Shown in pieces: positions 16,948 to 24,468 of a DNA stretch of 40,770 nt. Under the pieces are notes generated by a model. The model saw nothing but the letters and a program-made list of their open reading frames with translations, ran no database searches and had not been told where the DNA came from. The stretch comes from Promethearchaeota archaeon (GTDB taxonomy: Archaea > Asgardarchaeota > Lokiarchaeia > Sigyniarchaeales > SOKP01). The stretch spans positions 1 through 40,770 of the forward strand of contig WJIS01000014.1 of the NCBI GenBank assembly GCA_014730165.1. Direction: 5' to 3'. The translations under genes and the position numbers were made by a program. The first letter of the stretch is position 1, and every line of letters begins with the position of its first letter.

Positions 16948-18063
16948 TTAAAAGAATAATTTTTCTGAAATTTCATCCGCAGCAGAGAATACAGAAACTT
17001 CTCCGGCAAAATCTCTGAGTTCACCTTTGAATTCTTCTTCAAATTTTAAAGAAAATTGCTTATGTGCTTCCTCAGTTGCTTGAGTAGAATAATCCACTAA
17101 AAGTGCGGAAATAAAATTTTCTCGTTTAATAATCCTTAATTCTTTATCTTCTAAAAGAATACTCTTTATTGATCCTTCTGCGTCGGTTACTTCCCTAAAC
17201 AGGTTTGTAACTGCTGAAAAACCCCCCGCAAGTAATAGAACATCATCTTTAGAAATATTCTTACTAAAAGCTTTTGAATAGAGTTCAATTCCATCTGGAG
17301 AATAGACCACAATCAAATATACTTTTTGCTGCTGTAACAACCAACGGTTATTTCCGACTCGGAGAAAAGCGCCTCCAATCATGAGGATCCCAATGTTTTC
17401 CAGAATCACAATAAGGTTCAGGAAGATAATTATTGAAGCTCGAGGTGGTTGACCAAACAATTCAAGGATAAGATTTGGTATAGTTGGCACTAATATTGCT
17501 AAGATAAATCCAATAAATAATATTTTGATTATACCTTTTTGTTTTGAATTGACAGCGGCTTTTTTGTAATTTCTCAGCTGATAAATCATCCAAATACTCG
17601 CTGTGAATTCAAATAATAGTTGAAAAATTATTACTGGGCTTAACTCATCAAAAAACACTATGAATCGAGTTTCTATCATTTCATAGGTGAGATTAGGTGT
17701 AGAAATCATTCCTCCGATTGATAAAAACGCAAAAACGGTAATAAGGGTCGCTTTTCCCGTAAACAACACATTTTGTCCAAAGAATTCCAAAATAAGCACT
17801 AGAAGATAGAGGATAACCATTCTGGTGATTTGATGCAGTATAAAATTTACTTGTGCTCCAATTAACTCAGGAGCAGCATATTGTGCCGTTTGAAAGAAAT
17901 GGGATAAAATATGAATAAGATATAGTATTGTTAGGTACAAATACATTCTTTGTTTTGTTTGAATAGTTTTCCGTAGAAAATAAATAAAAAACCCAATCGA
18001 AATTATCAATAGAACGCTAGGAGTGAGAAAAAGGATTAATCCAACAGATGTTTGCATAATCAT
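16948..18063 (-). CDS. Seven-helix membrane protein fused to a C-terminal longin-like domain
   Basis: This is a 371-residue protein. Seven hydrophobic helices are visible at about 7-30, 40-58, 72-95, 102-123, 138-160, 174-198 and 208-232. A basic loop after helix 1 (LRKTIQTKQR) and between helices 5 and 6 (RNYKKAAVNSKQK) suggests an extracellular N-terminus and cytosolic C-terminus. Residues about 240-365 form a soluble longin/roadblock-like unit: strands KVYLIVVYSPDGIELYSKAF, helix DVLLLAGGFSAVTNLF, strands SIKSILLEDKELRIIKR and FISALLVDYS, then helix EEAHKQFSLKFEEEF. The membrane part resembles 7TM sensor modules that usually carry kinases or cyclases, so this may be a receptor with a GTPase-interaction output. 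No ligand site is identifiable. It is monocistronic. Confidence 0.7.
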   Translation of the reverse strand: MIMQTSVGLILFLTPSVLLIISIGFFIYFLRKTIQTKQRMYLYLTILYLIHILSHFFQTAQYAAPELIGAQVNFILHQITRMVILYLLVLILEFFGQNVLFTGKATLITVFAFLSIGGMISTPNLTYEMIETRFIVFFDELSPVIIFQLLFEFTASIWMIYQLRNYKKAAVNSKQKGIIKILFIGFILAILVPTIPNLILELFGQPPRASIIIFLNLIVILENIGILMIGGAFLRVGNNRWLLQQQKVYLIVVYSPDGIELYSKAFSKNISKDDVLLLAGGFSAVTNLFREVTDAEGSIKSILLEDKELRIIKRENFISALLVDYSTQATEEAHKQFSLKFEEEFKGELRDFAGEVSVFSAADEISEKLFF

Positions 18064-18184
18064 TTCTTTATTTCATCTTATATTATTAATTATGTTGCAA
18101 ATCTAATAAAAATAGTAGTAAAAAAACCTTTAGTAATTTTGGAAGTAGTGAAAATTAAATATTCTCTTATCTTATAATACTGCT

Positions 18185-19909
18185 TTACTTTTCTCTCTTC
18201 CTAAATTTTCTGAGTAGTTTTGAAAATTTAAGTGGTTTTCCTTGATCATTTAATTCCTTTAAAGCTAAGTCTTGATATGCATGAAAGATTTTATTTGAAA
18301 GTTCTTGCCAATCCCTACAGAGCTTAAGCGTTTCTTGATCCGCTTTTAGTAAAGTATCATGGTCAATGATCTTCTTAAATTCATAAGATAACTCTTCTAC
18401 TCTATCCTTATCCAAACCATCTAGTAGGTCTCTAATAAAATCATCCGCGGGATACCATTCTGAAACTCTTTGAAAATCCCTGTGTATCTGGGTAAGTAAA
18501 ACATTACGTGGACCTTCCCATAATTCCATAATTATACTATCACGAAAGAATCGTGGAAATGAAAGAAAATCCTCCATCACACCATGACCTCCAAAGAAAG
18601 AAATCGCCATACGAGTCATTGCGGGAGCATCGTCGGCAACAACTATTTTTTGAAACATTATTAATTCTCGTAATCTAAAACGTCGTTTTCTTTCCTCTAA
18701 GTTGTCTATTTCTTTCAAATTTCGAATTCCAGAGATTAATTCTTCATTAAAGTATATATATTCGGAATAAACCTTAAATGCGCCTGCGGCGGCTCGTTTT
18801 GCGTATAAATTTAGATCATTAATTTGATTTATCATTAAGGGGAAGTTTGATACTGGTACTCCAAAAGCTTCACGAAATTGTGCGTATATAGTAGCTTCCC
18901 GAGCTATTCGTAGTGCTGCTGCCGCCATACCAAACGCAACATGTAGACGAGATATTGATAAAACAATACCAACAATATCTGCTAGACCTTTTTCAAGAGG
19001 TCCAATAGGATATGCGACTGCTCCGTTATATGTTATTTCAGCTGTTGGTAATTCAGCTGTTCCCATTTTTGGTTTTAATCTATCAATTGTATATGAATTT
19101 CTGATCTCCTTATGTTTATTTCCAGGCAACCATGATGGTACTAAAAATGATGCAACTCTCGTGGATGAAGGGACACCTTTAGGTTTTGCTGAAACTACAG
19201 CATAATCCGCTTGCGTTGCTGAACAAAAAAATTTCTGCCCGTAAAGACGCCAAGTATTTGACATGCCATCTTCTCCTTCTTCTTCTACAAATACCGCTTC
19301 TACAAGATTGGAAGGAACATCACTTCCTCCTTGTATCTCGCTTACAAATTGAGCTCCAACTGCATATTCTCCATTTTTACCCGATCTAATGTGATTTAAA
19401 ATTTCGACTAATTCAGGTTGTAGCTCTTTTTCATATTTCTGCAAGAGCTCAATCATTCCATGAGTACAAGCAATAGGACACATAACACCAGCCTCTGAAT
19501 TTTGATAAAGTAAGAACATTTTAACAAATCTACTCCATGCGTCATTTCTGTTTGGATCGAATAATCCCAAACTGAAAATCTCTTTTTCAAGGATTTCAGT
19601 TTCCTTGCATCTCTCTATCCTATCAATTCGGTGATTATGAGCATCATAATGCTTTAATTTTGTGCATTTTACACGATTCTCGAGTTCGTTTGCCATATTT
19701 GCAAGTTCCTTAAAACGATACGACACATAATCTGATAAAGCGTTAAGATCTCTGTCTACTTGTTGAAATCTTTCAGCAGGTATGAATTTCTGAACCAATT
19801 GTTTTAAAAAATCATCATCTTGATAGTAATTAAAATTATCTCTTACAAAAAGAAAGTCGTCAAATGAATATGGATTATCCCTATTTCCTTCTTGAGATTG
19901 AGCACACAT
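18185..19909 (-). CDS. Acyl-CoA dehydrogenase family flavoprotein (AidB-like)
   Basis: This 574-residue protein has the acyl-CoA dehydrogenase fold. An N-terminal extension and helical domain (about 1-175) precedes the FAD-contacting strands with SEIQGGSDVPSN (about 185-196) and LYGQKFFCSATQADYAVVSAK (about 221-241). A C-terminal helical domain follows, with SRLHVAFGMAAAALRIAREA (about 312-331), FFGGHGVMEDF (about 428-438) and FRDSIIMELWEGPRNVLLTQ (about 443-462). The ELWEGP motif is shared with AidB-type members, where the segment lies at the active site. True acyl-CoA dehydrogenases use a Glu at this or a nearby position. Substrate is therefore unsettled: fatty acyl-CoA oxidation or an AidB-like role. 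It is monocistronic, with no ETF or CoA-ligase genes nearby. It is divergent from the histidine kinase gene. Confidence 0.88.
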   Translation of the reverse strand: MCAQSQEGNRDNPYSFDDFLFVRDNFNYYQDDDFLKQLVQKFIPAERFQQVDRDLNALSDYVSYRFKELANMANELENRVKCTKLKHYDAHNHRIDRIERCKETEILEKEIFSLGLFDPNRNDAWSRFVKMFLLYQNSEAGVMCPIACTHGMIELLQKYEKELQPELVEILNHIRSGKNGEYAVGAQFVSEIQGGSDVPSNLVEAVFVEEEGEDGMSNTWRLYGQKFFCSATQADYAVVSAKPKGVPSSTRVASFLVPSWLPGNKHKEIRNSYTIDRLKPKMGTAELPTAEITYNGAVAYPIGPLEKGLADIVGIVLSISRLHVAFGMAAAALRIAREATIYAQFREAFGVPVSNFPLMINQINDLNLYAKRAAAGAFKVYSEYIYFNEELISGIRNLKEIDNLEERKRRFRLRELIMFQKIVVADDAPAMTRMAISFFGGHGVMEDFLSFPRFFRDSIIMELWEGPRNVLLTQIHRDFQRVSEWYPADDFIRDLLDGLDKDRVEELSYEFKKIIDHDTLLKADQETLKLCRDWQELSNKIFHAYQDLALKELNDQGKPLKFSKLLRKFRKREK

Positions 19910-20016
19910 ATTATTATATTCAATATTTTTTTAGTTATTTAATTAATAAGAAGTCACCTTTTTTAAAAAAATAGGTTTACTTTCTTAATTACATACTGAA
20001 TCTATAGTTATCTTCA

Positions 20017-20052
20017 AGTTTATAATCGTTTTTATATCGAAAATTATAAACT
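20017..20052. promoter_or_regulatory. Inverted repeat around a TATA-like core in the acyl-CoA dehydrogenase/kinase divergent region
   Basis: AGTTTATAAT (20017-20026) and ATTATAAACT (20043-20052) are exact reverse complements separated by 16 bp that include TTTTTATATC. It sits about in the middle of a 270-bp region separating divergent genes, where a regulator could control both. In this base composition 10-bp AT-only repeats also arise by chance, so support is weak. Nothing else is seen between 19910 and 20183. Confidence 0.25.
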
Positions 20053-20243
20053 AAAATGAAAATTGATATCTTTCTAAATAAATAAACAAACAAATTCCAA
20101 TTCAAAAGCTATCTTTCTAATAATTTTTACCAAAATGTGATATTTATTGATTTAATTAGATTTAAATTGAAAAACAATTATTATTGAAAAAGACATTATT
20201 ATTTCAATTTCATAAAAAGCGCAAGTTGCTTTTTTCTTCTAGT

Positions 20244-21929
20244 ATGACTGAAAAATCACTTTCAAGTGGAACCGAGCAATCATATTTGTCTATTTTTGAT
20301 AAGATCTATGAAAAAATTCCTATCTATTCTCTGATTTTTGATTCAAAAGGAAGTATATTAAGGGTTAATAATAAATTAAACGAGGTTCTTTTATATAAAA
20401 AAAAGAAAATATTATCCTCCAAGATTTCAGAAATTATTTTATTAGAAGATACATCAAAAAATACATTAGTAAATTATATTGTAAAAAAATTGGGAAGCGA
20501 TAAAGAATTAACTCAATTTACCTTTAAAGGGAAAAATTCTGTTAAAATTCCAGTTGAAGGATTTATATCCAATCTAAAAATGAGTAATAGTTTTAATTAT
20601 CTTCTTATTGCCTATAATATTGATGAAAGAATCAAACTATTTAATAAAGTAAAAGAATTAAAAAATAAATTAGATAAAACTCTCTCAAAGTATCCTGAAT
20701 TAAAACTTTGGAGTATTACTCAGAAGAAGGAACCAATGGAATTAATTGATAAAAGTATAAAAGAATTAAAGAAAACTCAAAAAAATTATAAAGAGATTTT
20801 AGAAAATATTAATGAGGGATATTTTGAGTTAGATTTGCAAGGAAATGTTTCTTTTATAAATGAGGGTTTTAGTAAAATACTAGGTTATTCAAAATCACAA
20901 GTCTTCGGCAAAAATTTCCGGAACATATTTGAACTGGATGAGATCCAAAAATTAGAAAAGATATTAAAAAATGATCTTACTGATGATACCTATGAATTTA
21001 AAGTCAAGGGAAAAAAAGGACAAAAAATAACAATAGAAACATCTCTAGTTCCAAAAAAGGAAGAAAATGAAATAATAGGTTACTTCGGAATCTTACGTGA
21101 TATATCTTCACGAAAAAGAGTGGAACGTCTGGAAAAACAATTTAGAAAAGAGCTTGAAGAAAAAGTTGAACATAGAACTAAAGAACTTCAAGAAGCACTA
21201 AACTCACAGAAATGTCTTATGGATGAAATAATTAAAACATCTCGATTCAAATCTGAGTTTTTGGGTAATTTTTCACATGAACTCCGGACTCCATTAAACG
21301 TTATAATCGGGTTTACAGAACTTTTACTCGAAATGTCTGAAGATGTTATAGGTGCATTGCAAAGAGAATACTTAAATGACATTAAAGATGCTGCTGAGCA
21401 TCTTCTAGACCTTATTGAAAAGCTTCTAGATATTTCGAGTATAGAATCACGAAAGATAAAAATTAGAAGAGAGGAGATAAATTTTAAAGAATTTCTCGTA
21501 AATCTTAAGTCAAGTTTTTATCCTCAATTAAGAAATAAGGATATTGATTTCAATATTATAAATTATAGTTCAAATCCCACCATATATTCCGATCCAATTA
21601 GATTGAAGCAAATACTACTAAACATACTTTCGAATGCTTTCAAATTTACATTTAATGGTAAAATAGAATTGATAATTAAAGAAGACCCAGCTGAATGGGA
21701 ATTTATAATTGAAGATACGGGAATTGGAATAAAAAAGGAGGACTTTCATTTAGTTTTCAAGGAATTTAAACGTATCCAATCAGATCAAGTGAAATCAATC
21801 CATGGCTCTGGTTTAGGTTTGCCTTTAACTAAAAGATTAGTTTCTCTATTAGGCGGAAAAATCAGTTTTTCAAGTCAAATTGGTAAAGGATCAGAATTTC
21901 ATGTCATACTTCCAAAAAAAATTTACTAA
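20244..21929 (+). CDS. Soluble PAS-domain sensor histidine kinase
   Basis: This 561-residue protein has two PAS domains (about 15-120 and 185-295), a short coiled-coil linker (about 300-330), a HisKA dimerisation domain with the phospho-acceptor His345 in FSHELRTP, and a HATPase domain. The N box is NILSNAFKF, G1 is DTGIGI and G2 is GSGLGL, so the ATP site is intact. No membrane segment and no receiver domain are present, so the signal is cytosolic or comes from a partner. An in-frame TTG at 20184 would add 20 basic residues. ATG 20244 is preferred as the first ATG codon, though no Shine-Dalgarno is clear at either. The 7TM gene 20 bp downstream is likely co-transcribed. No response-regulator gene is present. 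Confidence 0.92.
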   Translation: MTEKSLSSGTEQSYLSIFDKIYEKIPIYSLIFDSKGSILRVNNKLNEVLLYKKKKILSSKISEIILLEDTSKNTLVNYIVKKLGSDKELTQFTFKGKNSVKIPVEGFISNLKMSNSFNYLLIAYNIDERIKLFNKVKELKNKLDKTLSKYPELKLWSITQKKEPMELIDKSIKELKKTQKNYKEILENINEGYFELDLQGNVSFINEGFSKILGYSKSQVFGKNFRNIFELDEIQKLEKILKNDLTDDTYEFKVKGKKGQKITIETSLVPKKEENEIIGYFGILRDISSRKRVERLEKQFRKELEEKVEHRTKELQEALNSQKCLMDEIIKTSRFKSEFLGNFSHELRTPLNVIIGFTELLLEMSEDVIGALQREYLNDIKDAAEHLLDLIEKLLDISSIESRKIKIRREEINFKEFLVNLKSSFYPQLRNKDIDFNIINYSSNPTIYSDPIRLKQILLNILSNAFKFTFNGKIELIIKEDPAEWEFIIEDTGIGIKKEDFHLVFKEFKRIQSDQVKSIHGSGLGLPLTKRLVSLLGGKISFSSQIGKGSEFHVILPKKIY

Positions 21930-21949
21930 CCTAAAGATGATTTAATAAA

Positions 21950-22678
21950 TTGATAGAAAGCTATATAATTGGAATGATTTTCGAAGCAATAGTGTTAATC
22001 CCGGCATTTACTGTAGTATTCTTGAGTTTTCGTAATTATCTCTTAAATAGAAGTAGATTAGCTTTGTTATTATTAATAATTTTAATTACATATTCCCTAT
22101 CTATATTTTTTTCTTTGTATTCAAAGATTTTAAGCGTATTTTTCTACACTGATTATCTTGAGATTCGCGAAATAGCAGATCCTAACACTCCTCTTTCCTG
22201 GCTCTTATTAAGAATTTCATATTATCGATTTACATTTGCTCTAATCAATATTGCTATTATTTTTTCCTATAAATTTCGAAACAAGATATTTAGCGATGAT
22301 ATTAGTTCAATTCATAAAATAGGAATTTATACATTCGGAATCATAAATATTCTTTACTCGATTTTTATCTTTAATAAACAGTTAGTGATACTAGATGTCA
22401 TTATGTATTTGCTTACTTTCATCTTCGAATGTTCCGTTTATCTTCCTTTCTTCCTTAAAAGCTTGAAAAATTATAAATTAACCCAAAGTCATCGGTTTAA
22501 AATGAAGTTTTTATATCTTATGATAATGTCCTTGAGTTTTTTGCTTGTTCTATTTTGCTTATTAATAGATCGGTTCTTCATCTTCATTGGATGGGGATCT
22601 TTTACTCCATTTTATTACATTAGTTGGGTTTTTGTTTTATCAGGAATAATAACTGCATATTATGGATATCTGAAATAG
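21950..22678 (+). CDS. Seven-helix integral membrane protein next to the histidine kinase
   Basis: This is a 242-residue, highly hydrophobic protein with about seven transmembrane helices at roughly 7-28, 36-59, 93-112, 122-142, 144-168, 180-203 and 215-240. There is no soluble domain beyond short loops; the largest is about 60-90 and contains DYLEIREIADPNTP. No channel, transporter or retinal-binding (Lys in the last helix) motif is seen. It starts 20 bp after the kinase stop codon. The TTG at 21950 gives the full frame; ATG 21974 would start at the first helix. Its position suggests a membrane partner of the kinase, which lacks membrane helices itself. The seven-helix plan resembles the membrane half of the 7TM-longin protein in this window, although obvious sequence identity is not seen. 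Confidence 0.7.
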   Translation: MIESYIIGMIFEAIVLIPAFTVVFLSFRNYLLNRSRLALLLLIILITYSLSIFFSLYSKILSVFFYTDYLEIREIADPNTPLSWLLLRISYYRFTFALINIAIIFSYKFRNKIFSDDISSIHKIGIYTFGIINILYSIFIFNKQLVILDVIMYLLTFIFECSVYLPFFLKSLKNYKLTQSHRFKMKFLYLMIMSLSFLLVLFCLLIDRFFIFIGWGSFTPFYYISWVFVLSGIITAYYGYLK

Positions 22679-22761
22679 AAGAAAGATAGTTTGTTCAGAT
22701 TAAGAATAATTTTTTATCTAATTTGATCATTTATCTATAAGGTTATTAATACTATTGAGAA

Positions 22762-22809
22762 GGTTTTATATAATTAATCTTGATAAAATTTCGTATACTA
22801 TATAAAACC
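22762..22809. terminator. Inverted repeat between convergent genes, possible bidirectional 3'-end structure
   Basis: GGTTTTATATA (22762-22772) and TATATAAAACC (22799-22809) are exact 11-bp reverse complements with a 26-bp spacer. They lie in the 290-bp gap where the 7TM gene (plus) and eS1 gene (minus) converge. This could be a shared 3' stem, or two TATA boxes facing away for an unannotated small transcript. The rest of 22679-22968 shows no ORF or RNA gene. Confidence 0.3.
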
Positions 22810-22968
22810 AAGATTTTTATAATTCTGTTTCTCAATATTTAATTGCTCTAAAACTGATTTGAAATATTTAGATAATAATCTTTCTAAAATGATTATGTAT
22901 CGTCTTATGTTAAAAGAATTAGTTAAAAAGATAGAAATTAATATATTATCTGATTATTAGGAGATTGA

Positions 22969-23766
22969 TTATTCCTCTAGCTCCTCTTCCTTATCATCTT
23001 CTTCTTCTTCCTCCTCCTCCTCCTCGTCCTCCTCTTCACGGTCTTGAGTATACTTCTTAACATTAATTCTTTCAGATCTTTGAATTTCAGACTTACGACT
23101 TCTTTCCACATCAATTTCTACAATTTTGAAATCATCATCAGGTACTTCTTTATCCTCTCCTCCTTCAGGTATAGCAACTAACTTACTTTTAATAACTGTA
23201 CAGCTCGAAAGAGGATATATAGTTTTCGCTATTCTTTCAATTTGATTTTCGAATTCCCCGTAAATCATACCTTTTATGAATTTTTCGTGTTTATATGTAC
23301 TGGCAAATTCTTTTAGGATATCTCTAATAATCTTTCGAATTATATTTTGCTGTGAACTTCGAGCTCTTCTTATTGTGACACAAACTGTTGTTAATCGATA
23401 GACGAATTCATCTTTAGTGGTATAATTATCAATCAATTGAATTTTTGTTGCTCCTCTTCCAACTAAACTCCTTATGTAATCGCTTGTGTAATTATGCCCT
23501 TGAAAAATTGCTTCACATGTTTGAGCTTCTGTATTGAGCTTATCTATTTTAAATTGTATCTTGCAACTAATATCATCATAATCCCTGCTAAAATCGAAGA
23601 GTAAGGAGTCTAGCGTTCTCCCAACGATATTCGATTCTAAACCGATGATATCTCCAATTTTTTCCTTATTGAAACTTTTTGGAGCAAAGACTTCATACCA
23701 AGTTTTGTCTTTATAATTAACTTTTTTAGCTTTTTGCTTTCTCTTCTTTCTTGATTTTTGACTCAT
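22969..23766 (-). CDS. rps3ae: Small-subunit ribosomal protein eS1 (S3Ae) with a long acidic tail
   Basis: eS1 is an archaeal/eukaryotic protein of the 30S/40S platform near the mRNA exit. The basic N-terminus (KKRKQKAKKVNYKDKTWYEV) is followed by the conserved APKSFNKEKIGDIIG, a GRTLDSLLFDFS segment, and the RRARSSQQNIIRKIIRDI region. The core ends near residue 215. The last roughly 30 residues are almost wholly Glu/Asp (about 237-265) in a low-complexity run coded by GAA/GAG triplets, which most archaeal eS1 proteins (about 200-225 residues) lack. A Shine-Dalgarno AAGGAA precedes the ATG. It follows uS15 by 33 bp in the same transcript. Confidence 0.93.
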   Translation of the reverse strand: MSQKSRKKRKQKAKKVNYKDKTWYEVFAPKSFNKEKIGDIIGLESNIVGRTLDSLLFDFSRDYDDISCKIQFKIDKLNTEAQTCEAIFQGHNYTSDYIRSLVGRGATKIQLIDNYTTKDEFVYRLTTVCVTIRRARSSQQNIIRKIIRDILKEFASTYKHEKFIKGMIYGEFENQIERIAKTIYPLSSCTVIKSKLVAIPEGGEDKEVPDDDFKIVEIDVERSRKSEIQRSERINVKKYTQDREEEDEEEEEEEEEDDKEEELEE

Positions 23767-23799
23767 AGTTTATTCCTTACTGATTATTATGAAAATGAA

Positions 23800-24258
23800 T
23801 TATTTAGCTACCATCGTTCTAACTCTTTCTGAATCATACTTGAAATCTTTTGCTAGAACTTTATTATCTTTGTAATATCGAATCAATCGGTATATTTTTG
23901 ATTCGGTTCTTTGTAAACCCTTTTTTCCCTCTAAATCCTTTTTATTATTTTCTAAATGCTTTCTTAGATTTAATGCTTTTTTTATTAGGTTGGTTAGATC
24001 TTCTGGTAATTGTTCTTCAATCCCATTTTCTTTAAGGGTTTGACCGATCTTTTTACCTGTTATTACTTTAGCTAAGGGAACACCCATTGCATCTCTTAGT
24101 TTAACTCCTATCATTGACTTTGTTAATCCCTTTTTAGCAGATTTAACTATTTCTGCTTCTATTTCCTCTGGAGAGCGCTCTATCCATACGGGTTTCTCTA
24201 ATCGAGCGGGTCGTGTACTTCCCGACTTTCCTTTTTTTCGGCTATGTAAACGTGCCAT
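23800..24258 (-). CDS. rps15: Small-subunit ribosomal protein uS15
   Basis: uS15 binds 16S rRNA in the central domain. The 152-residue length and the N-terminal extension MARLHSRKKGKSGSTRP are typical of archaeal and eukaryotic forms (eukaryotic S13), as are KSMIGVKLRDAMGVP (about 48-62), LRKHLENNKKD (about 97-107) and RTESKIYRLIRYYKD (about 115-129). It is complete. No Shine-Dalgarno is apparent, and a TATA-like run sits about 30 bp upstream, so the transcript may be leaderless. uS15 followed by eS1 is a common archaeal arrangement; in some lineages a RecJ-like gene sits between them, and it is absent here. Confidence 0.97.
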   Translation of the reverse strand: MARLHSRKKGKSGSTRPARLEKPVWIERSPEEIEAEIVKSAKKGLTKSMIGVKLRDAMGVPLAKVITGKKIGQTLKENGIEEQLPEDLTNLIKKALNLRKHLENNKKDLEGKKGLQRTESKIYRLIRYYKDNKVLAKDFKYDSERVRTMVAK

Positions 24259-24277
24259 TATAATTCACATAAAATGT

Positions 24278-24296
24278 TATAATATATTTAATTTAA
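24278..24296 (-). promoter_or_regulatory. TATA-like element for the uS15-eS1 transcript
   Basis: Read on the minus strand, TTAAATTAAATATATTATAA lies about 20-40 bp before the uS15 ATG. At the standard archaeal TATA-to-start spacing, transcription would begin at or very near the start codon, giving a leaderless mRNA, consistent with the missing Shine-Dalgarno. Confidence 0.35.
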
Positions 24297-24468
24297 TCGT
24301 ACTCTTTAGAGAGATAGTATAGCAAAATAAATAAAATTTTTGGATTTTTCAGTAAGAGAGAAGGAGGACTAATTAGAGAAAAACATCATTGAGTTTGATT
24401 AAGAAAATAATTAAAATGAAAAGATGTTTTCAATTTTGGCTGATACTTTACTCTTAACCTTTCCAATT

